In this document: positions 11,651 through 25,914 of the stretch, piece after piece | Layout of the letters: each line of letters begins with the position of its first letter | Numbering within the stretch: position 1 is the stretch's first letter | From: Apostichopus japonicus | Lineage: Eukaryota > Echinodermata > Holothuroidea > Aspidochirotida > Stichopodidae | Assembly (NCBI RefSeq): GCF_037975245.1 | Contig: NC_092576.1 | Span: forward strand, 8,030,001 to 8,094,000 | DNA length: 64,000 nucleotides | Reading direction: 5' to 3' | Notes under the pieces: generated by a model | What the model saw: only the letters and a program-made list of their open reading frames with translations | Databases searched by the model: none | What the model was told of the DNA's origin: nothing | Translations under genes and position numbers: made by a program

Positions 11651-14600
11651 ATTTCAACTTCATGAGAAGGACCAATAACTTCTCAATGATATAGACTCTT
11701 GGTCACAGAGTCTTTTACTTATAATTACTAAGGCACATAGAAGAGGGCTATAACTAACCACATTTTGATAAACATGAGATGCAACAGGTTGTCATCTGTG
11801 GTCAAGCATGAGGATTTCATGGAATTAAGACAAAAGGGGCTTGTACGACTATGGTGCGGGTGAGGGGTGAATAAACTCGTGAACAGGAAGTAAGTAGTTA
11901 CTTTTAAGACAAAGAGGCATATAAGCATATGCTTAAAGTGATACAATGGGGATATAACTTCATAATGTACATTACATATAAACGATGCTTCTTCGAAAGA
12001 AGGAAACATTTTAGGATAAGATTATTGTTTACACCATAATACTATTCGACTTTTCATATTTTTTGCTTTCTGTTATATCTCTTCTTCTTCGTAATTAACG
12101 TATGTGATTTGCGCTAGCGTTTAAAATAATCGGCAATTACAGTCAATTCGACTTCGAAACTGAATGACTATTCTCATAGCAGATGGGTTGTTCACATTAA
12201 CGTATGAACAAAGCAACAGACATAATCATAGTCAATTTACCGATAGAGGAGAAAATCTCTTCTTAAATGAATATTTATTCCAAACAGTGTTCCTTAGTAG
12301 AGATAAAGCAGATTATAAAAATAGATATTATGTACACCATGAGAACCTTGTAGTTATACAAAAGGGTACAAACACCAATACCACACACATCCCCACTTTG
12401 GGAGCCATTTTGCTCATGGTCACAGCAAATACCATTGCTCCATAGACGTTTCATTATTATATGACCAAGGAGGAAAGGGGGACAAAACAAGCCCGGGAAG
12501 GGAAAAGGGGGTTAAGAAAGGAAACCACATGCGCGCTTTGCTGCAAAATGAAGATCAAAAGAACAAGGCTGTATCGACCAGACGTCCCTTTTTAATATAT
12601 TTCTACTATGGAAAACCTGTGGAGGAAGCCAATTGTTCATCAATGTTTTAACCATTATTATAGCAATTACTTGTATATTGAAATATGTAGCTTATTCCGA
12701 GTACCTTGCATTAATTGTTTGAATATATTTTTTTTTCTCACTGACTAACTGAAGAATCATCCTGATAGCGAAGCATTTATGACTCCATGCAACATCATGG
12801 AAACATATGACGTCAGCGATCAAAGAAGCAAAGTATATACAAAATTATGAGCATATTATATCAATTAGATATTATTATAGACATTCTTCATCTCAAAGTT
12901 TTATTCACTAGTCAATCGTGTTATTTTATTAATAGAATAGCTTGTTTTTTCACATTCTCTGTTAACCTTGCTAAACTGCTCTTCACTTAGCAAGCTATTT
13001 GTTGTCTCAGCTTTTGCTTGTTTTGCATAAATACACCATTTCAACTATCATTTATGTAAATATGTATTTCCGTTATTTGAGTTCACAAAGATAAAGTGTT
13101 TATCTCTAACGAAGACTTATTAGTCACTTTATATATATATATATATATATATTGAAAAAGAATACTCGTTTAACATATTGTAGCATATAGTTTGTTTAAA
13201 TATCATAAAAAATAGAGAACTGGTAAACATGATCGCTACTAACTGTAGGTATAGGTAACATTTTCACAAGTGAAATGACAATGGAATTCATAGGTTACGT
13301 GTTGCAATTTCTTTCCAGTCATTAGCATTTACTGTTAGCCATTGTGAAAGTTGATTTCAATTTTGAAATATAATGATTAGTTTTATGTAATAAATTTTAA
13401 GAAACGTAGTTATCCATTGATCGAGAAAGGAAGGGCTTGGTGGTGTTTTCAATCATTGCCCTTTTATGCTTTTCGAATTAGAATTTTACTAAAATAATAA
13501 CAGTCCTGTCCTTAGTGTTCAAGGCAACATCTTTTTATACTCCACCCACATGTAAATTATAATAATAAGGTACTATCGTGATTAGCTCGTAGAGGGAAAG
13601 TTATAAACACTACTGAGGGAACCGAGGCAAACGTTTAGAATTCGCGATTGTGAGCCAACTTATTAAACAAAATGCATTTATCTGTCAGAATTTATCATCT
13701 TACTTAACATATCATTGTTGCTAACTTTGATATAACTCCAGTTTGTATCAATGTTTAAATACAACAATAGTAAGTTTCTTGACCTGACCCTATAAAGCTC
13801 TGATATATTGGCATTGGGCCTTGTCGCGACTCTTCTTCGAAACGTCGAAATTATTTACAGAGTCGCCACAAAATAGGAATTATGCTTGCCTTCCTTTTTG
13901 GAATATAAAACGAGAACTAACCAGATTGCGTTATTTCCTGACATTTTTAATGACTGTGCAGATTTTTTTGCTATGAGAGTCGTAAGTTTTCGTCACAAAC
14001 CTCTTGACTCAGTAGTAACCAAAGTTTTGAAAGCTGCTGATGGGAGCTCTAGAGGGAACTAAACTTATCATCAATTGACCCTGCTTTGCTACCACATGTA
14101 CTTCCGTCCATGCTCTTAAACAATCAAGCCAAAGAAACCAGATCCTGATTGATAGCATATTAATAAAAATGTTGTCCCACTGCTTTTGGCACTTTTTATT
14201 TGGAAGGAAAAACTAAACACACATGCTCAGAAGATATGTATAGAAGCATATGTGCATTTTGTGGTACTTTTGGATTGAAATACTAGATTATGCGTAAAAA
14301 TCAGCGTGAAACCAACAATTTCTACACACCAAAGTAACTTCTTTGATCCAAATTTAGGACTTCTAACATTTAAAATAAAATAAATCTACATTTTTACTTA
14401 AGGTAACATTGAGTGCAACATTTCCTCAATTGACCAATTGTTGTACCACGTGTACTTCTATTCATTCTCATTAATGTGCAATCCACAAAAACAGATCATG
14501 ATTTATAACATATCAAAAAAGTTGTTCTCCTGCTGCTTCTCGGCCCGTTTCCTGAAGAAGAACGGAGAAGATATTGGTGAAGAGATGTGAGGAGTGTTGG

Positions 14601-14989
14601 GGACATGCAAGCACTGGTTCCTGTAGTTACTTCAGTAGATCTCCCATGGAAGCATCAGGATATCTCTTTCTGCTGTCAGAGTTGTTTGGTTTGGTACGTG
14701 CTGTGACCTCATCTTACTACATGGAGACCTTTGATATCACACCTATTCGTAGTCTATATATGTGACTGATGTTAACTTAGCACATCAACTTTCTTAAAAC
14801 ATTTACAAAACAACAGACATTTAACTACAGTAAGTAGGTTGAAAAATCCTTGATGAACATATGCAGGAGCAGAAAATGGCATACCTCAGTAGATTATGTG
14901 TAGGGGGCACAAACCGTTATTGTTAACTGACGCCACCGTATTCATGTCTGAACTGAGGGTTCATGGGATTTTTCATAATTGGTTGACTC

Positions 14990-15757
14990 CCATTTGTGCC
15001 GAAGCAGCCATGTTGGTTACCACTAAAAACACTGTTTTCTTCCTCTGTACCCCCTTTTTCCCCCGACACAGGTATGATTTTGTTAGGAATCACTTTGTAA
15101 GAAGGTAAATTTTACATAGGTCAAAATAAGGTATCTATGTGGTCATATCATTAAGGAGTGGACACGAACTCAATCCTTTTCGGCAGTTGTTTTATTTACG
15201 TTCGTGTTCTGGCCCTTACATATGGAGATTTCGCATAGGACGGGGTTTTGCGATATGTTGTTTATACATAGACTATAGGTATAGATTTTGACCATATTAT
15301 TGGTACTGTGTATTCGTTAGTGGACAGGATTTATCATGGACAATAGCTAATGGTTTTAAGCTGTTGTAATATGATTCAGATTTACGAGACAGCCATTATT
15401 GTTTTAAACTCATAGAATCAGTTTAATTGGTCACAAAACTCATGGTGAATTATTATGACATGCATCATTATCAACCATTGTTGACCATCAAGTCTTGAAA
15501 GGGATACTGATTCCTGTGTTGGCATTTGTAGTGTCACAAGTCATGTAATTGGTGGGGGCATGTTGGGATATCCCATATATCTAGAAGGAGTGTTTCCCTT
15601 TTTTAACTAACTTAAATGACTTATGTTAAGTACCAGTTTACTATCACCTTATACAGTTTGATGTTGATCTTAATACATCTGTGCCGTAGCAGCCATGTTG
15701 GTTAACACTAAAAACACTGTTTTATTCCTCTGTACCCCTATTTCCCCCAAAACAGAT
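14990..15757. repeat. direct repeat of about 80 bp, copies 685 bp apart
   Basis: 14990-15071 and 15675-15757 share GAAGCAGCCATGTTGGTTA, CACTAAAAACACTGTTTT and TTCCTCTGTACCCC in order. They may be the ends of an inserted element or an ordinary dispersed repeat. No other terminal signature is visible. Confidence 0.6.
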
Positions 15758-16637
15758 AAAGCATAGGCCCTGGGGCCTAACGAGAAGGACCGACCCGGAA
15801 TCAGCCTGACCGGGGCAACATATTTACTAAATATGACTCAAAACATTCTCTGTGCATGGTATTGATATTCAACAGCCACTCCACGTAGGATATAGACCTC
15901 ATACAACGTAATGCCAAAGCTGGTTTAGACTTTGTCTAGACTACTACGTTAACAACTAACATACTCGTTATGGCCTCGAGGCCTAGGCCTAACTAACATG
16001 ATAGGTGTTGCATGCATTGAACGTATTACATTCTTAGCAAATGTTACATATTATTACCATGTACTTAACGTACGCACAGATGTCAAATTTCACTGAACTT
16101 AGTCTTCACGTAACACGATTTGGAGGGGATTTAATTTTTCGTGCATTTGGCAACTGCTTTGTAGGTTGAAGAGAAGAACTTTGTCAGGTAAAAGCTTAAT
16201 GACAAAGTGCTTATTGAGAACTAACAATTAATAAGACATGCTATATTATGAATGTCACCTTTCAACGTTGACATTTTGCGCAAGTCGCTGTGCGTCTGGA
16301 TAAGTACACTTTTCATAATGATGCTGTACTTTATACTTTGCTTTATGGGTCAGAAATGCCGCCCATCAACGGTATTGTAAATTTTCCACCTGTACTTGTA
16401 TAGCTCATAGCTCTAGAGCTGGAATAAGATAATACATCCTAGTATGACATTTGAAGTTCAGTTTTTATCAACATGCATTTTGTGTTCTGTGTACTAATTG
16501 TACTGAGAAGCCATACTGATACTATAATACCAATACATTTGCACAGTAACTCTTGTTTGTTATGCCTTATAAGTAAAATATGTTTGCTCATATTCACACA
16601 ATAAGTTCGTATTATTTGATTTACATTTATCGTCATA

Positions 16638-19367
16638 ATGATAAGGATGACAAAGCAAAAGGAAGACTATCGGTTTGTGTTAGTTGACGTGGCTCAAGAA
16701 CTGACTGAAGACGAGATCCAGAAGATGACCTTCAAATTGGGTATCCCTCGCAGTGATCGTTCAAAAATAAAACGTGGCGTACAACTTGTCGACACGTTGG
16801 GGAGGTTGGATTTGTTACTTGTGACAATGTTGATAAGTTTCTTAAATTACTAGCGGATGGTCAGAATATGGTGGCTCATGGAAAGCTGCTTGATTACAAG
16901 AAGACTTATTTATCAGGTAATTCATATATATATTCTGATGCTAAAATGGCAGGTTTACGAGCAATACTTTAATGAATCAACATTTCCAAAAGTGTATTCT
17001 TGAGTTATCTTTAAGAATCAAAGAGCTTAATGAAAATTATTGATAAATAATGTATTTATTGTGATACTAGAAAAAGATTATCCCCCGCGTTAGTGTTATC
17101 TTTTCATCACTGTGTATAAGGTCATCATGAAATAATTAAAACTTCAATACAAACAAACACCTAAATCAAAATCCTGATGTTTCGGTTGTTTAGAGTTTCT
17201 ACTTCGAGTTTTGATGACCGAGAAAAAAAAAATTACAAAAACGTACATCTTAAACAGTTACTAAAACAAATAAAGGATTAAAACTAGCACATATGGTGTA
17301 AATTTTAACAACCCTTCCAAGATGGCTTAGGGATAACACCCCTTGTGTAATTTTAACCCTAAGATATTATCTGATAAACTGATTTAATTTCTAAATTCTT
17401 ATTCAATGCAAAGTATTCATCCTCGTGATCGATGAAAAACTACCAAATATTTTTTCTTGTCTTCAGATGACAACAATCATGCTCCACATGCCTCTAAAGA
17501 TGTCTCGGATAGCCACAGGGACGTCTCAAGTGATCCGATTGATTCTCCAGATATTCCAGCAGGTAACTACAGAAAGTCATTATTTTATTCTAGTAGGTTT
17601 ACGATAATGGATGTATAATTTGGAATACTTTAATTAACAGGGAAATAATATCTTTTAAACAATATATATAAACATAACATTTGTGAAGTAGTTACTGTTA
17701 GCAAACGTTATAAGATACATTCGAACGAGCTGGAAACTAAATATAACATGGTTCTAGAGATAAAAGCTAAATAAAAAGGAAAGGAAGGAAGTATTTGACA
17801 TATACAGAACGTTTCTAAAACTCCTTCACGCAATTATCAAATTAAATAATGCTCTATTCCTTCTTAAACTATTGACACAATTTGCTTATTACTAACAGAT
17901 CCAGTCAAAAGATGCCAAAAACATCCAAAATATGAAATGGACAAATGCTGCGTGAAATGTGCGGTTGTAACATGTGTAGAATGTGCACTTAACGATCACA
18001 AAGCTCAACCATGTGACGTCATCCCGCTGGAGAATATTCCCAAAATTTTGAAGACACAACAAGGCCACGTAGACGATGCATGGCAATCATTTGTTCAGCA
18101 ACGAGACAGCGTTACTAACATGTACAAGGAACAAAAACAACTACAAGACAACGTGCGAGATTTAATACGGGAGGAAATAGAGTCCACTGCCGAAGAAGCT
18201 ATAAAGAAAATCGAAAACAATCGGAAAAGTTTGCTGCAAGCTGTTCATGAACAGGGTATTACAGAATCAGATGCGTTTTCAAGAAAGATGAAGAAGATCA
18301 AGGATGAATACACAACTTTAGAGGAACAGAAAATAGCCAATATGAACAGGGAATTCGAGGATCTAGACAAGCTGCAAAAAGTTAATGATACCTTAGAAAA
18401 TATTAGCGGTGTCTCTGCTAGTTTTGGTAGAATGCTATCTCTTGAAGATAAACAAATTGATTTTTCTTCCACGAAAGTTGAAAATGATGGCACCTTCTGC
18501 AAAGTCACTAACGGTAAACTTGTCGGCGGTGTCATGGTCAAGAAAAATCAATGTGTTCATCTACTTGATCAACGGTCTCAAGTTAAAGGTGTTCTATTTA
18601 CCTGCTTTGATCCCAATGATTCGAAAAAGGAATATTGGAAACATCCGTATCAAATTAACGATCACATATCTCCAATTGTTTTGTCTAATCGAGCAATGTA
18701 TCATGATAATCATTTCAGATTGTTGTTTGCTGCTGGAGGAACGGCTTATTTTGTTGATTTTATCCCGTCTAGGGAAGGTCTGTACGAGGGTGTCAAGCAT
18801 GTGGAGCTCGTTGAAATCAATGCTGTTGTACCAGGTTCTTGGATTACTTCTATATACGCCCACCACAATACCAACCATTACCGTAGTGAGTTTATAATAT
18901 CACTCAGCGGATGCAATGTCCTTCATCGGTGTAATTTGGTTCATAAAGGAGCCTTCGCTGAGATCAATATTTCCCCGTTGATTTCCGCAACACATAGGAG
19001 TCTAAACTCTATCACTTACAATGAAACGATGTTTGCAATAGTTATTCAGGGATCAAATGAAGTCATAATGTTCACAAACGATGGCATAATTAAACGTTGT
19101 GGTACATTAAGCCCTCCTGCCGGTCCAACGTTACTGAAGCCTGTTTCTGTCTTTTGGATGGGAGCAAGATGGTTGGTTATCTGGATGAGCACAGAAACCA
19201 AAGGGTCTTGGTTGGTAATGATGTACAAACCAAAAGAAGATCGAATGGAGGAGGTATATCGAGGTGTCGTAACCAGCATTTTGGATGTACCAGTTAGCAT
19301 TACTAACAGTGAAAGAAATGTTGTAGTAAGCCTAGTAAATACCTCCACTGCTATATTTAAATTTTGA
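16638..19367 (+). CDS. death-effector-domain / B-box / coiled-coil protein (3 exons; frameshift in exon 1)
   Basis: Exons are 16638-16916, 17467-17562 and 17899-19367. Phases agree (1,1) only if one base is missing from exon 1. Exon 1 encodes a DED-like helical domain: YRFVLVDVAQELTEDE then KLGIPRSDRSKIKRG in frame 1. The rest (GFVTCDNVDKFLKLLADGQ...) continues in another frame after about 16806. Exon 2 is a short polar linker. Exon 3 opens with a B-box zinc finger (C-x2-H-x8-C-x2-C-x4-C-x2-C-x4-H; the usual final H is replaced by Gln, with a Cys two residues on). A coiled coil of about 120 residues follows, then about 310 residues of beta-rich, unassigned sequence ending in IFKF. No RING is seen. 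DEDs mediate homotypic assembly in apoptotic and inflammatory signalling. B-box plus coiled coil is the TRIM scaffold. Role inferred: cytoplasmic immune or death adaptor. It could be a pseudogene or carry an assembly error. Start chosen because the DED begins directly after it. Confidence 0.75.
16803..16810 (+). other. single-base frameshift inside the DED
   Basis: DED-like residues stop in one frame at ACG TTG GGG AGG and resume two bases later (GGA TTT GTT ACT). The original frame hits a stop at 16851. The downstream splice donor phase also requires one additional base, which independently supports a one-base deletion rather than a misread exon. Confidence 0.75.
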
Positions 19368-22300
19368 ATGTTGCCACAAAGTGCAGGGTCTTTTCTAACG
19401 TAAAAACGGGCCGTTGTTCCCAGTCCCATTCACACCCCCAGTTAGATCACTTGCCTCTACCCAGTAAAACTCTTTAGCCATGCCGGTTTGTTAAAAGATT
19501 GCGAAAAAATCATCATTGCTAGTCTATTGTGCTCCACATTGGCTAATCCCAAATCCTAAAGCATACCAAACTACGGCCAAACTTTAATACACCATGGCTG
19601 TGCATTGTTTGGGCAGAAGGTTAATACGTTTCTGAATTGTATGAACACTGTTTTTGTTAAGGTTTTTATTGTGCTTAAAATATTCACAGTAGGTTATTAT
19701 TCTGCCTATGCCGACGTGCTATGGTCATGTTGGTCCCTTTTTGAGAAATGACACCCTCCACCCACCCACCACTCAAAATGTATTAAAAGGGGTCCTGGTT
19801 TTCCTTGTGTGCTATCTACCTATCGTTACGTGTTATAGGGCTCACTCCGGATCAATTAAAGGACATTGACTTCATTTAATCATAAAGACTGACACGGGAT
19901 TTGTAGGCCATAACCACTGAGAAGGCACATGGAATACTTCCAGTGCCTATCATGACAACATTTTGAAGACGTTTTAAAATAAGTCTACTTATGCGATGGA
20001 ATTGTGTCGTGTGTATACAAATGTAAAAGATTTACACGGCCACTACTAAGAAAATGGTGACAAAACTATTTGCTATTGTGCATTTTGTGTTGCGAGTCTA
20101 TTGCAGAGATGTTGAATAAAAATACACTTAAGCTTTTCCCGAGGTTGACCCTAATTCTCATTTCTATTCGTGTGACATTTACTTTAATTTGCTTCCGGAA
20201 TTCAAATACTACTTGTGCAAATATGTCAGTGATCGGTATTTATACACGTTTTATAATCATTTTGTCTGTAGTATTACGAATACATTAAAACCACCGACGT
20301 TTTACCTGACCAAATGAAAAACTTTTGTATCCTCTATTTAAAAATTAATCTTGCATTCTGGCTCATAGAGGTATGGAAGCCAATGAACATTTCCAATGCT
20401 TAAAGCCCAGCTGTATATGAATTATTTAGCTGTATGCAATAAAATTGCGAAATCACAAGCATTAATAAACCCTTAATGTGACTAGGCACATTGTCAGCCC
20501 TCAACCCCCCACCCACCCCTTCAGTATTAATTTTTGTTATACTTGTCTAAGATGTATGCCGATTCCTTATAAACCGTAAATATTAAATAAATCATCTCAC
20601 TAGTCTGCATTGCATGAAAAAAAAATTGCTCGTCAATGATCACCGCCAAATAACACTTGCTATAACATTTTCTTTAACCATGAATTTAGATTAGACACAA
20701 ATATTTCTATTTCTGTTTCCAGAAAACGACGTGTACTAAAGGTGTGTACTTAATATGAATCATGGAAGTGAAATAGGCCGACGAAGCACAGGGAAGTCAG
20801 AACTCCCTCAATTCTGATGGTCCAAATGTGGACCATTGAAAAACCTTGTTTTTAGAGAATCATTATTCGAGATAGGAATACACTAGAGAGCTTCCCATAG
20901 CTTTATTTTGCACATAAGACAGCCTGCATCAATAAACAAAATTTTTCCGAGGGGGTCACATGGTCTTTTTTTTTTTTTTTTGTCTTCAAAGATTTGTTTA
21001 CATTCAAAAAACCGGTCGTTTTGACCTTTTTGACCTTTTTTTTCAAAAAATTATTGAGAACAGTGAAAACTTTCAAGTCAACTGCCCCTATCTCATACAA
21101 CTAGCTAAGACATACAAGGAATCAAATCAGGAGCCTCACAGGCATATGTAGAGGGATGGCTCTATATTTGGAGAAAATATGTCAAAAATTACATTTTTTC
21201 GGTCTAAATTAGGGCCAAAACACGGAACATATTCCGGAAGTATTTCTCCAGAATGCCTCACCCTACAGAGTAGATTGTTAGCTCTCCAGAAGCGCCACAC
21301 TGAAACGCTGGGCTACATAGAAAAAATTTAGCAATAGCGCCTCCACTTTGTGAGAAATCCATAGCAATTCAACTCGAGCATTTCTACGGTATAGAATTTC
21401 AGTCAGCCACAGTTGATATGCGTCGCGTCGTTAGGGTCAATGCAATCACTCACGTAATTGAAACGGTAACTATTTAGCACATATTATCATGGCTAAATAC
21501 TTCTAAGAGGCGTTGGACCTTCTTTTTATGGGCAATTTGACCATCCAGCCGTTGGAGAAGAAGATTCTGACGATGAAATTCTGAAATTCTGATACGGTAA
21601 GCCGCATAGTTGCACACTATGTATTGTGTATGTAGCGCAATTGGTATATATAGACTTACCGTTACGCGTGGCTACCATTGTATTACAGAATACATTTGTT
21701 TGTTTGGAGGGGGGAAAATCAGTCATATTCCTCACATTCAAACATCAAATTATATTTTACTTATGAAATAACATGTCTTGAACTCATCAAACTATCAAAA
21801 GTCCAGCAAATTTCATCAAAATAATTTCAAATGGGCAAACAAAGTACATTGTTTGTATCATAACCTCATTTGCATATTTACATATCTAATTAGCTTAATT
21901 ATAAAAAAAATTAAAAAAATTAAAACCTCATTTCAATACCTATCTGTCAATACTAGGGTCCCTATTGACAAAAATGAAAAGATTTTAAGTAATTACAATG
22001 TGTAAATATTTTCCCCCAGGGGTCAATGATATGGGTGGGACATGGTACACAAGGAGATAATTATTGAAACAGATTTTGAAATGAGAATATCGTTATATTA
22101 GCTTGATCGCTCATGATCCATTGCTTAAGATTGCAGCAAGCAAAGACAACCTTCAATAGCTTTATAAATGTTAATCGATGTTTATGTAAATATTATTTTC
22201 GATTATAAAGTCTTATCGCTTGAACACTTTTACATATCAGAGTTAACCATATTAAAATGAATAAAAAGTTGGCTAAGAATGTTCTTCCTTTCTATTTCAA

Positions 22301-24132
22301 ATAACTAAATTGACATTCTAATTAAATGTCACGTGAAAGATTTTTTGTATAATTAACATCAAAGCGTTGTTTAAATTAATAGATAATTCTTCTTTATACT
22401 GCTGAATATTTTGTTGTTCCATGTGATATTGACTTATTGTCTAGACAAGTGTACTTCGAACCTTCCTTATTCTTATGAAACTTATGATGTGGTATAGATT
22501 TTCATGGTAGGAATATGCGGCAAACACGACATGAAATAAACCGTATCGTAATAAACAAATATGTGAAACAAACTTGCATATGTCGCGTTTAGCGAGTTAT
22601 ACTATATTGAACAACTTGAGCTATGTAATACGACATAAACAATAAACACACAATATGAAAGTGAAGTAGCCCTCAAGTTTTGCTATGGGAAATACCTCAT
22701 GTTTGTACATAGGTTGAGGGCCTATGGAAACCTTTCTATTATCGCCTAGGCTTGGCTAGGCTAGGTAAAGTGCTTAATTCATTTTAAAAGAGTTAGGGTG
22801 GAAAATGCAGCCGGTTACTATGAGATTGGTAGATAACAGTACAAAATCTAACTATGGTATTAGGTGTTAGATTTTACATTAAAAATATATAAGCCAATAC
22901 CTTTTGGATTAACAGAAGAGTAAAAATTATGTTTGAATATTTCATGTTGAACACTGATCGTCACAGTGACAATTGCACGCACTGGAAACATTGCCGCCAT
23001 ATTGAAAAACATGTTTTGCATGTTTAATTTCGATACAAGCTTTAGTTTACAATAATTCGTGTTTAACCTATTCACCCTGCATTAAAAAAAAAAAGGGGGG
23101 AAATCCCTGCCATTAGTTTTGTTTTGAAATAAAACAATTAGAAAGAGAAACTGCTTATCATAAGCTATAATGATCGACAACTTATTGTGTGTGACAACGA
23201 AGCTTTGTCACGGCAATACATCTCTCTTAGAACAGTATTGATGACTCTAGGCAACAAAATTACTGTTAATAAATCGTGATGAAAATTTGAAATGCTATAC
23301 TGATGTTATTGTACCATTCTGAATTTAAGACATTAGTTACAGGAAACCTGATATTCTGCATTGATGCTACATAAGGCCCGACTGCTGAGTTAGAATTGTC
23401 CAAACAAATAAATAATATACACACTTCGTGGAAAATGAAAATGCGTGAATAATGGCGTCAATTTGAAAGGTCAGCAAAGGCTTTGACGTGCTTTTCACTT
23501 TGTTTTCTTCTGTTGACACCCATGTAGAGTCTAGCGGTGCAACCACCATGTTTAAGTTACGGGATGTTAACATACTAATACCTGGCAGGGTCTAAGAAGC
23601 ATGGGTTTCCATCTCTTTGAAACATTAAATTAATAAATTGAGGGTTCTAAGATGCAATGTGCTTTATTTTGCAACTTTTAAAACAATTTGTAACCATGCA
23701 GAGCAATATAAAAGGTACACGTTTTGAAACAATGTTGAAGAAAGCTTTGAAGGGAATAATCCAATTTTCATTCTCGATTTATATTCAAACGTGATAACGA
23801 TAGAACGAACTTATATTTGTTCTTACTTATCCATAGTTTTTCGATCCTATTTTCGATTTTTAGTATCACGTCCGTCTATTGTTTTAAGCTATGAACATCT
23901 CAGAATCTTTCACAAAAGCAAACAAAAGGAAATTGTGATAGTCCTTCACTCTTTCCAACGTTTTTTGCTTTGATAGCTTTGTTCTCATTTCAATTGTATC
24001 GGAAGTAAGGTTTTTACGATATCACTTCCTTGTTCTAGTACAGAAATGATATTTACAAGCTAGAGACTTCATTTTCCCTGGTCTCTGTCATCACGCATTC
24101 AAATTAAATATCAGGATTGTTTCCAGAGTGGT
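19368..24132. other. intergenic between the convergent DED and acidic-protein genes
   Basis: AT-rich, with T and A runs (20965-20982, 21900-21925, 23083-23092). No exon-like frames with splice sites were found on either strand. The 3' UTRs of both flanking genes must lie at its edges. Confidence 0.5.
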
Positions 24133-25914
24133 TTAAAGGTCGTTTCCTTCTTCTTGAGTATCCACAGCTAATTCCTCTTTTGTTGCCAGTTCATCTTCCA
24201 GCCTTGCTGTATCAATATCTTTCACCTCATCGCCATCTGTTGCTACATTCAGATCATCGGTATTGACCTCGTTGATGTCATCTTCATCCGTGTAAAAGTC
24301 CTCATTCGACCTTCCTTTGTCTTCATTTGCTCCATCGGCCAACATGGTACCATCGACTATTTCTTCACGCATTAAAGGCTGGTCAAATCTAGGAAACTCT
24401 TCCATATCAAAGATAAAGTTTACCAACATCTTGAACCCATTCACTCCCTTGACAGTGTCATCTGCTACATCGATGCCGTTCGCCACTTTACGAACTTTCT
24501 CGATAGAGCCTTCATCTTTTACTAATTGATAACATTGAATGAGCAACTCAAGGAAGCGAGACCTTTGGTTTACTGTACTATGCTCAACGATATCATTATC
24601 AGACATAGCCGGTTCTTGATGCAAGCCTAGATATTGAATTATATCAGACCAAAATTTTATTACATCATTTTCATTATAAAGCATGGCATCCCTGTTAACT
24701 GGAAGATCTCTCGAAAATTGACGAATCGAAATAAGATATCTCTTTACGTCTTCTGCATTTGTCAGCTTCTTTTGTAGCTTAGTTGTTATCCTTTTAACAG
24801 AAATGAATGGTGTTAATAACTTGATACCATTCTCTATAGAAGACTTAAGCACGTTGGTGCTATTCAACAACAGGGATATTGGTTCAGACTCGCCTTTACT
24901 AAACCACTTAGAGTATAAATCTTCCGCAACGAGAAACTGTAATCAAAACAGAAACAAAAGCAGACGTTATTACTTCAATAGATGTTGCTGCAAACTAACG
25001 ATGACTGTAGTCTGTAATACTATGGTGAATAGAAAAAAAATCACTGGCTAAAATAGTTAATGTCGTGTTACCAATGTTCATTTTGATACAAAAATATTAC
25101 TGTTCAACTAACACCTTCAGCAGTACGAATGTAATGAAATTGGGGTATAGTGCTTAGAACCTTGATGATTGAAGGAAAAAGTAGAAGAAATGATATTTAC
25201 TACAAAATGTTATTAAATGTTTACAATGGCATGTTTTTTGAGAAATGATTATAAAGTTTACCTCCAATTTATTCCTCATTATAAATAGTTCTTAACGAAT
25301 ACGTTCCAACATGACATCATCAAATTTCAGTTCTGAAGTAGAAATTTTACAAAAAGTGTGTGAAATAGAAAAACAATGTGCTGCAGCAACCCCTGTTGAT
25401 AGGACACAGGAAAGGCGTTGATAAGAGACACATCAGCAGCTTGTTTTTTAAGTTACTAGCATATGTCATGTCCAAATCATCTTATTCATTTTCTGAATGC
25501 ATGCTAATAACAATTTCAAGAACATTAGTTTTATATCCTATTTGGTGGCAGCGCTTTCCAACTGGATACTTCATGAGCTGACCTAGGTCAATGAGGGAAG
25601 GTCGTAACCTACCCTTAACTTCATGTCCTCTATAATGGCACGCAATGCAGGATCCTGAATATCTCCTGCAACGTTACCATCTAACACATTTTGCAGACAT
25701 TGTTGTGGTTGCAAATTCTCCGTTGAATCGTCTTCGACTTCTTTCGTATTGGTATCTTCCATATCATCTTCCGTGTATTTGACTTGTTCTGAAGTATCAA
25801 TGTCAAGGATCTCCCCTTCATATGTGCCCATAACACGATGTTCCTGGAATATTTCATCTTCTAAATCAGCGGGGTCATCAAGCATTTGTACTTCAGTGGC
25901 CCAATTTGGAAATT
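24133..25914 (-). CDS. unrecognised helical protein with acidic C-terminus (at least 2 exons, 5' end not found)
   Basis: Terminal exon 24936-24133 (acceptor TACAG, phase 0) and upstream exon 25914-25613 (acceptor CCACAG, donor AGG|GTAGGT, phase 0) join in frame. The terminal exon starts FLVAEDLYSKWF and encodes about 170 residues that look all-helical, then about 90 residues rich in Asp and Glu, ending EEGNDL. The upstream exon encodes about 100 residues, also acidic (LDDPADLEDEIF). No initiator or signal sequence is visible, so at least one 5' exon is missing. A further short exon may lie at about 25288-25259. I do not recognise the family. Similar acidic motifs (TKEEL.xDTQEE, GTYxxExxD) recur in the minus-strand exons at 62.6-63 kb, so it is a local paralogue family. 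Function unknown; the acidic tail suggests an intracellular protein. Confidence 0.6.

Larger units (their letters stand above)
11053..16637. other. intergenic; mobile-element fragment and small repeats
   Basis: No gene seen. It contains a Penelope-type fragment at about 11440-11650, an (AT) run at about 13131-13152, and a direct repeat of about 80 bases at 14990-15071 and 15675-15757 (AGCAGCCATGTTGGTTA core). Short open frames here lack splice context and similarity. Confidence 0.5.

Noticed and set aside
18409-18897. 162-codon frame overlapping the DED/B-box gene
   Set aside because: Out-of-frame shadow of the real exon 3, which has domain support and correct splice phase.
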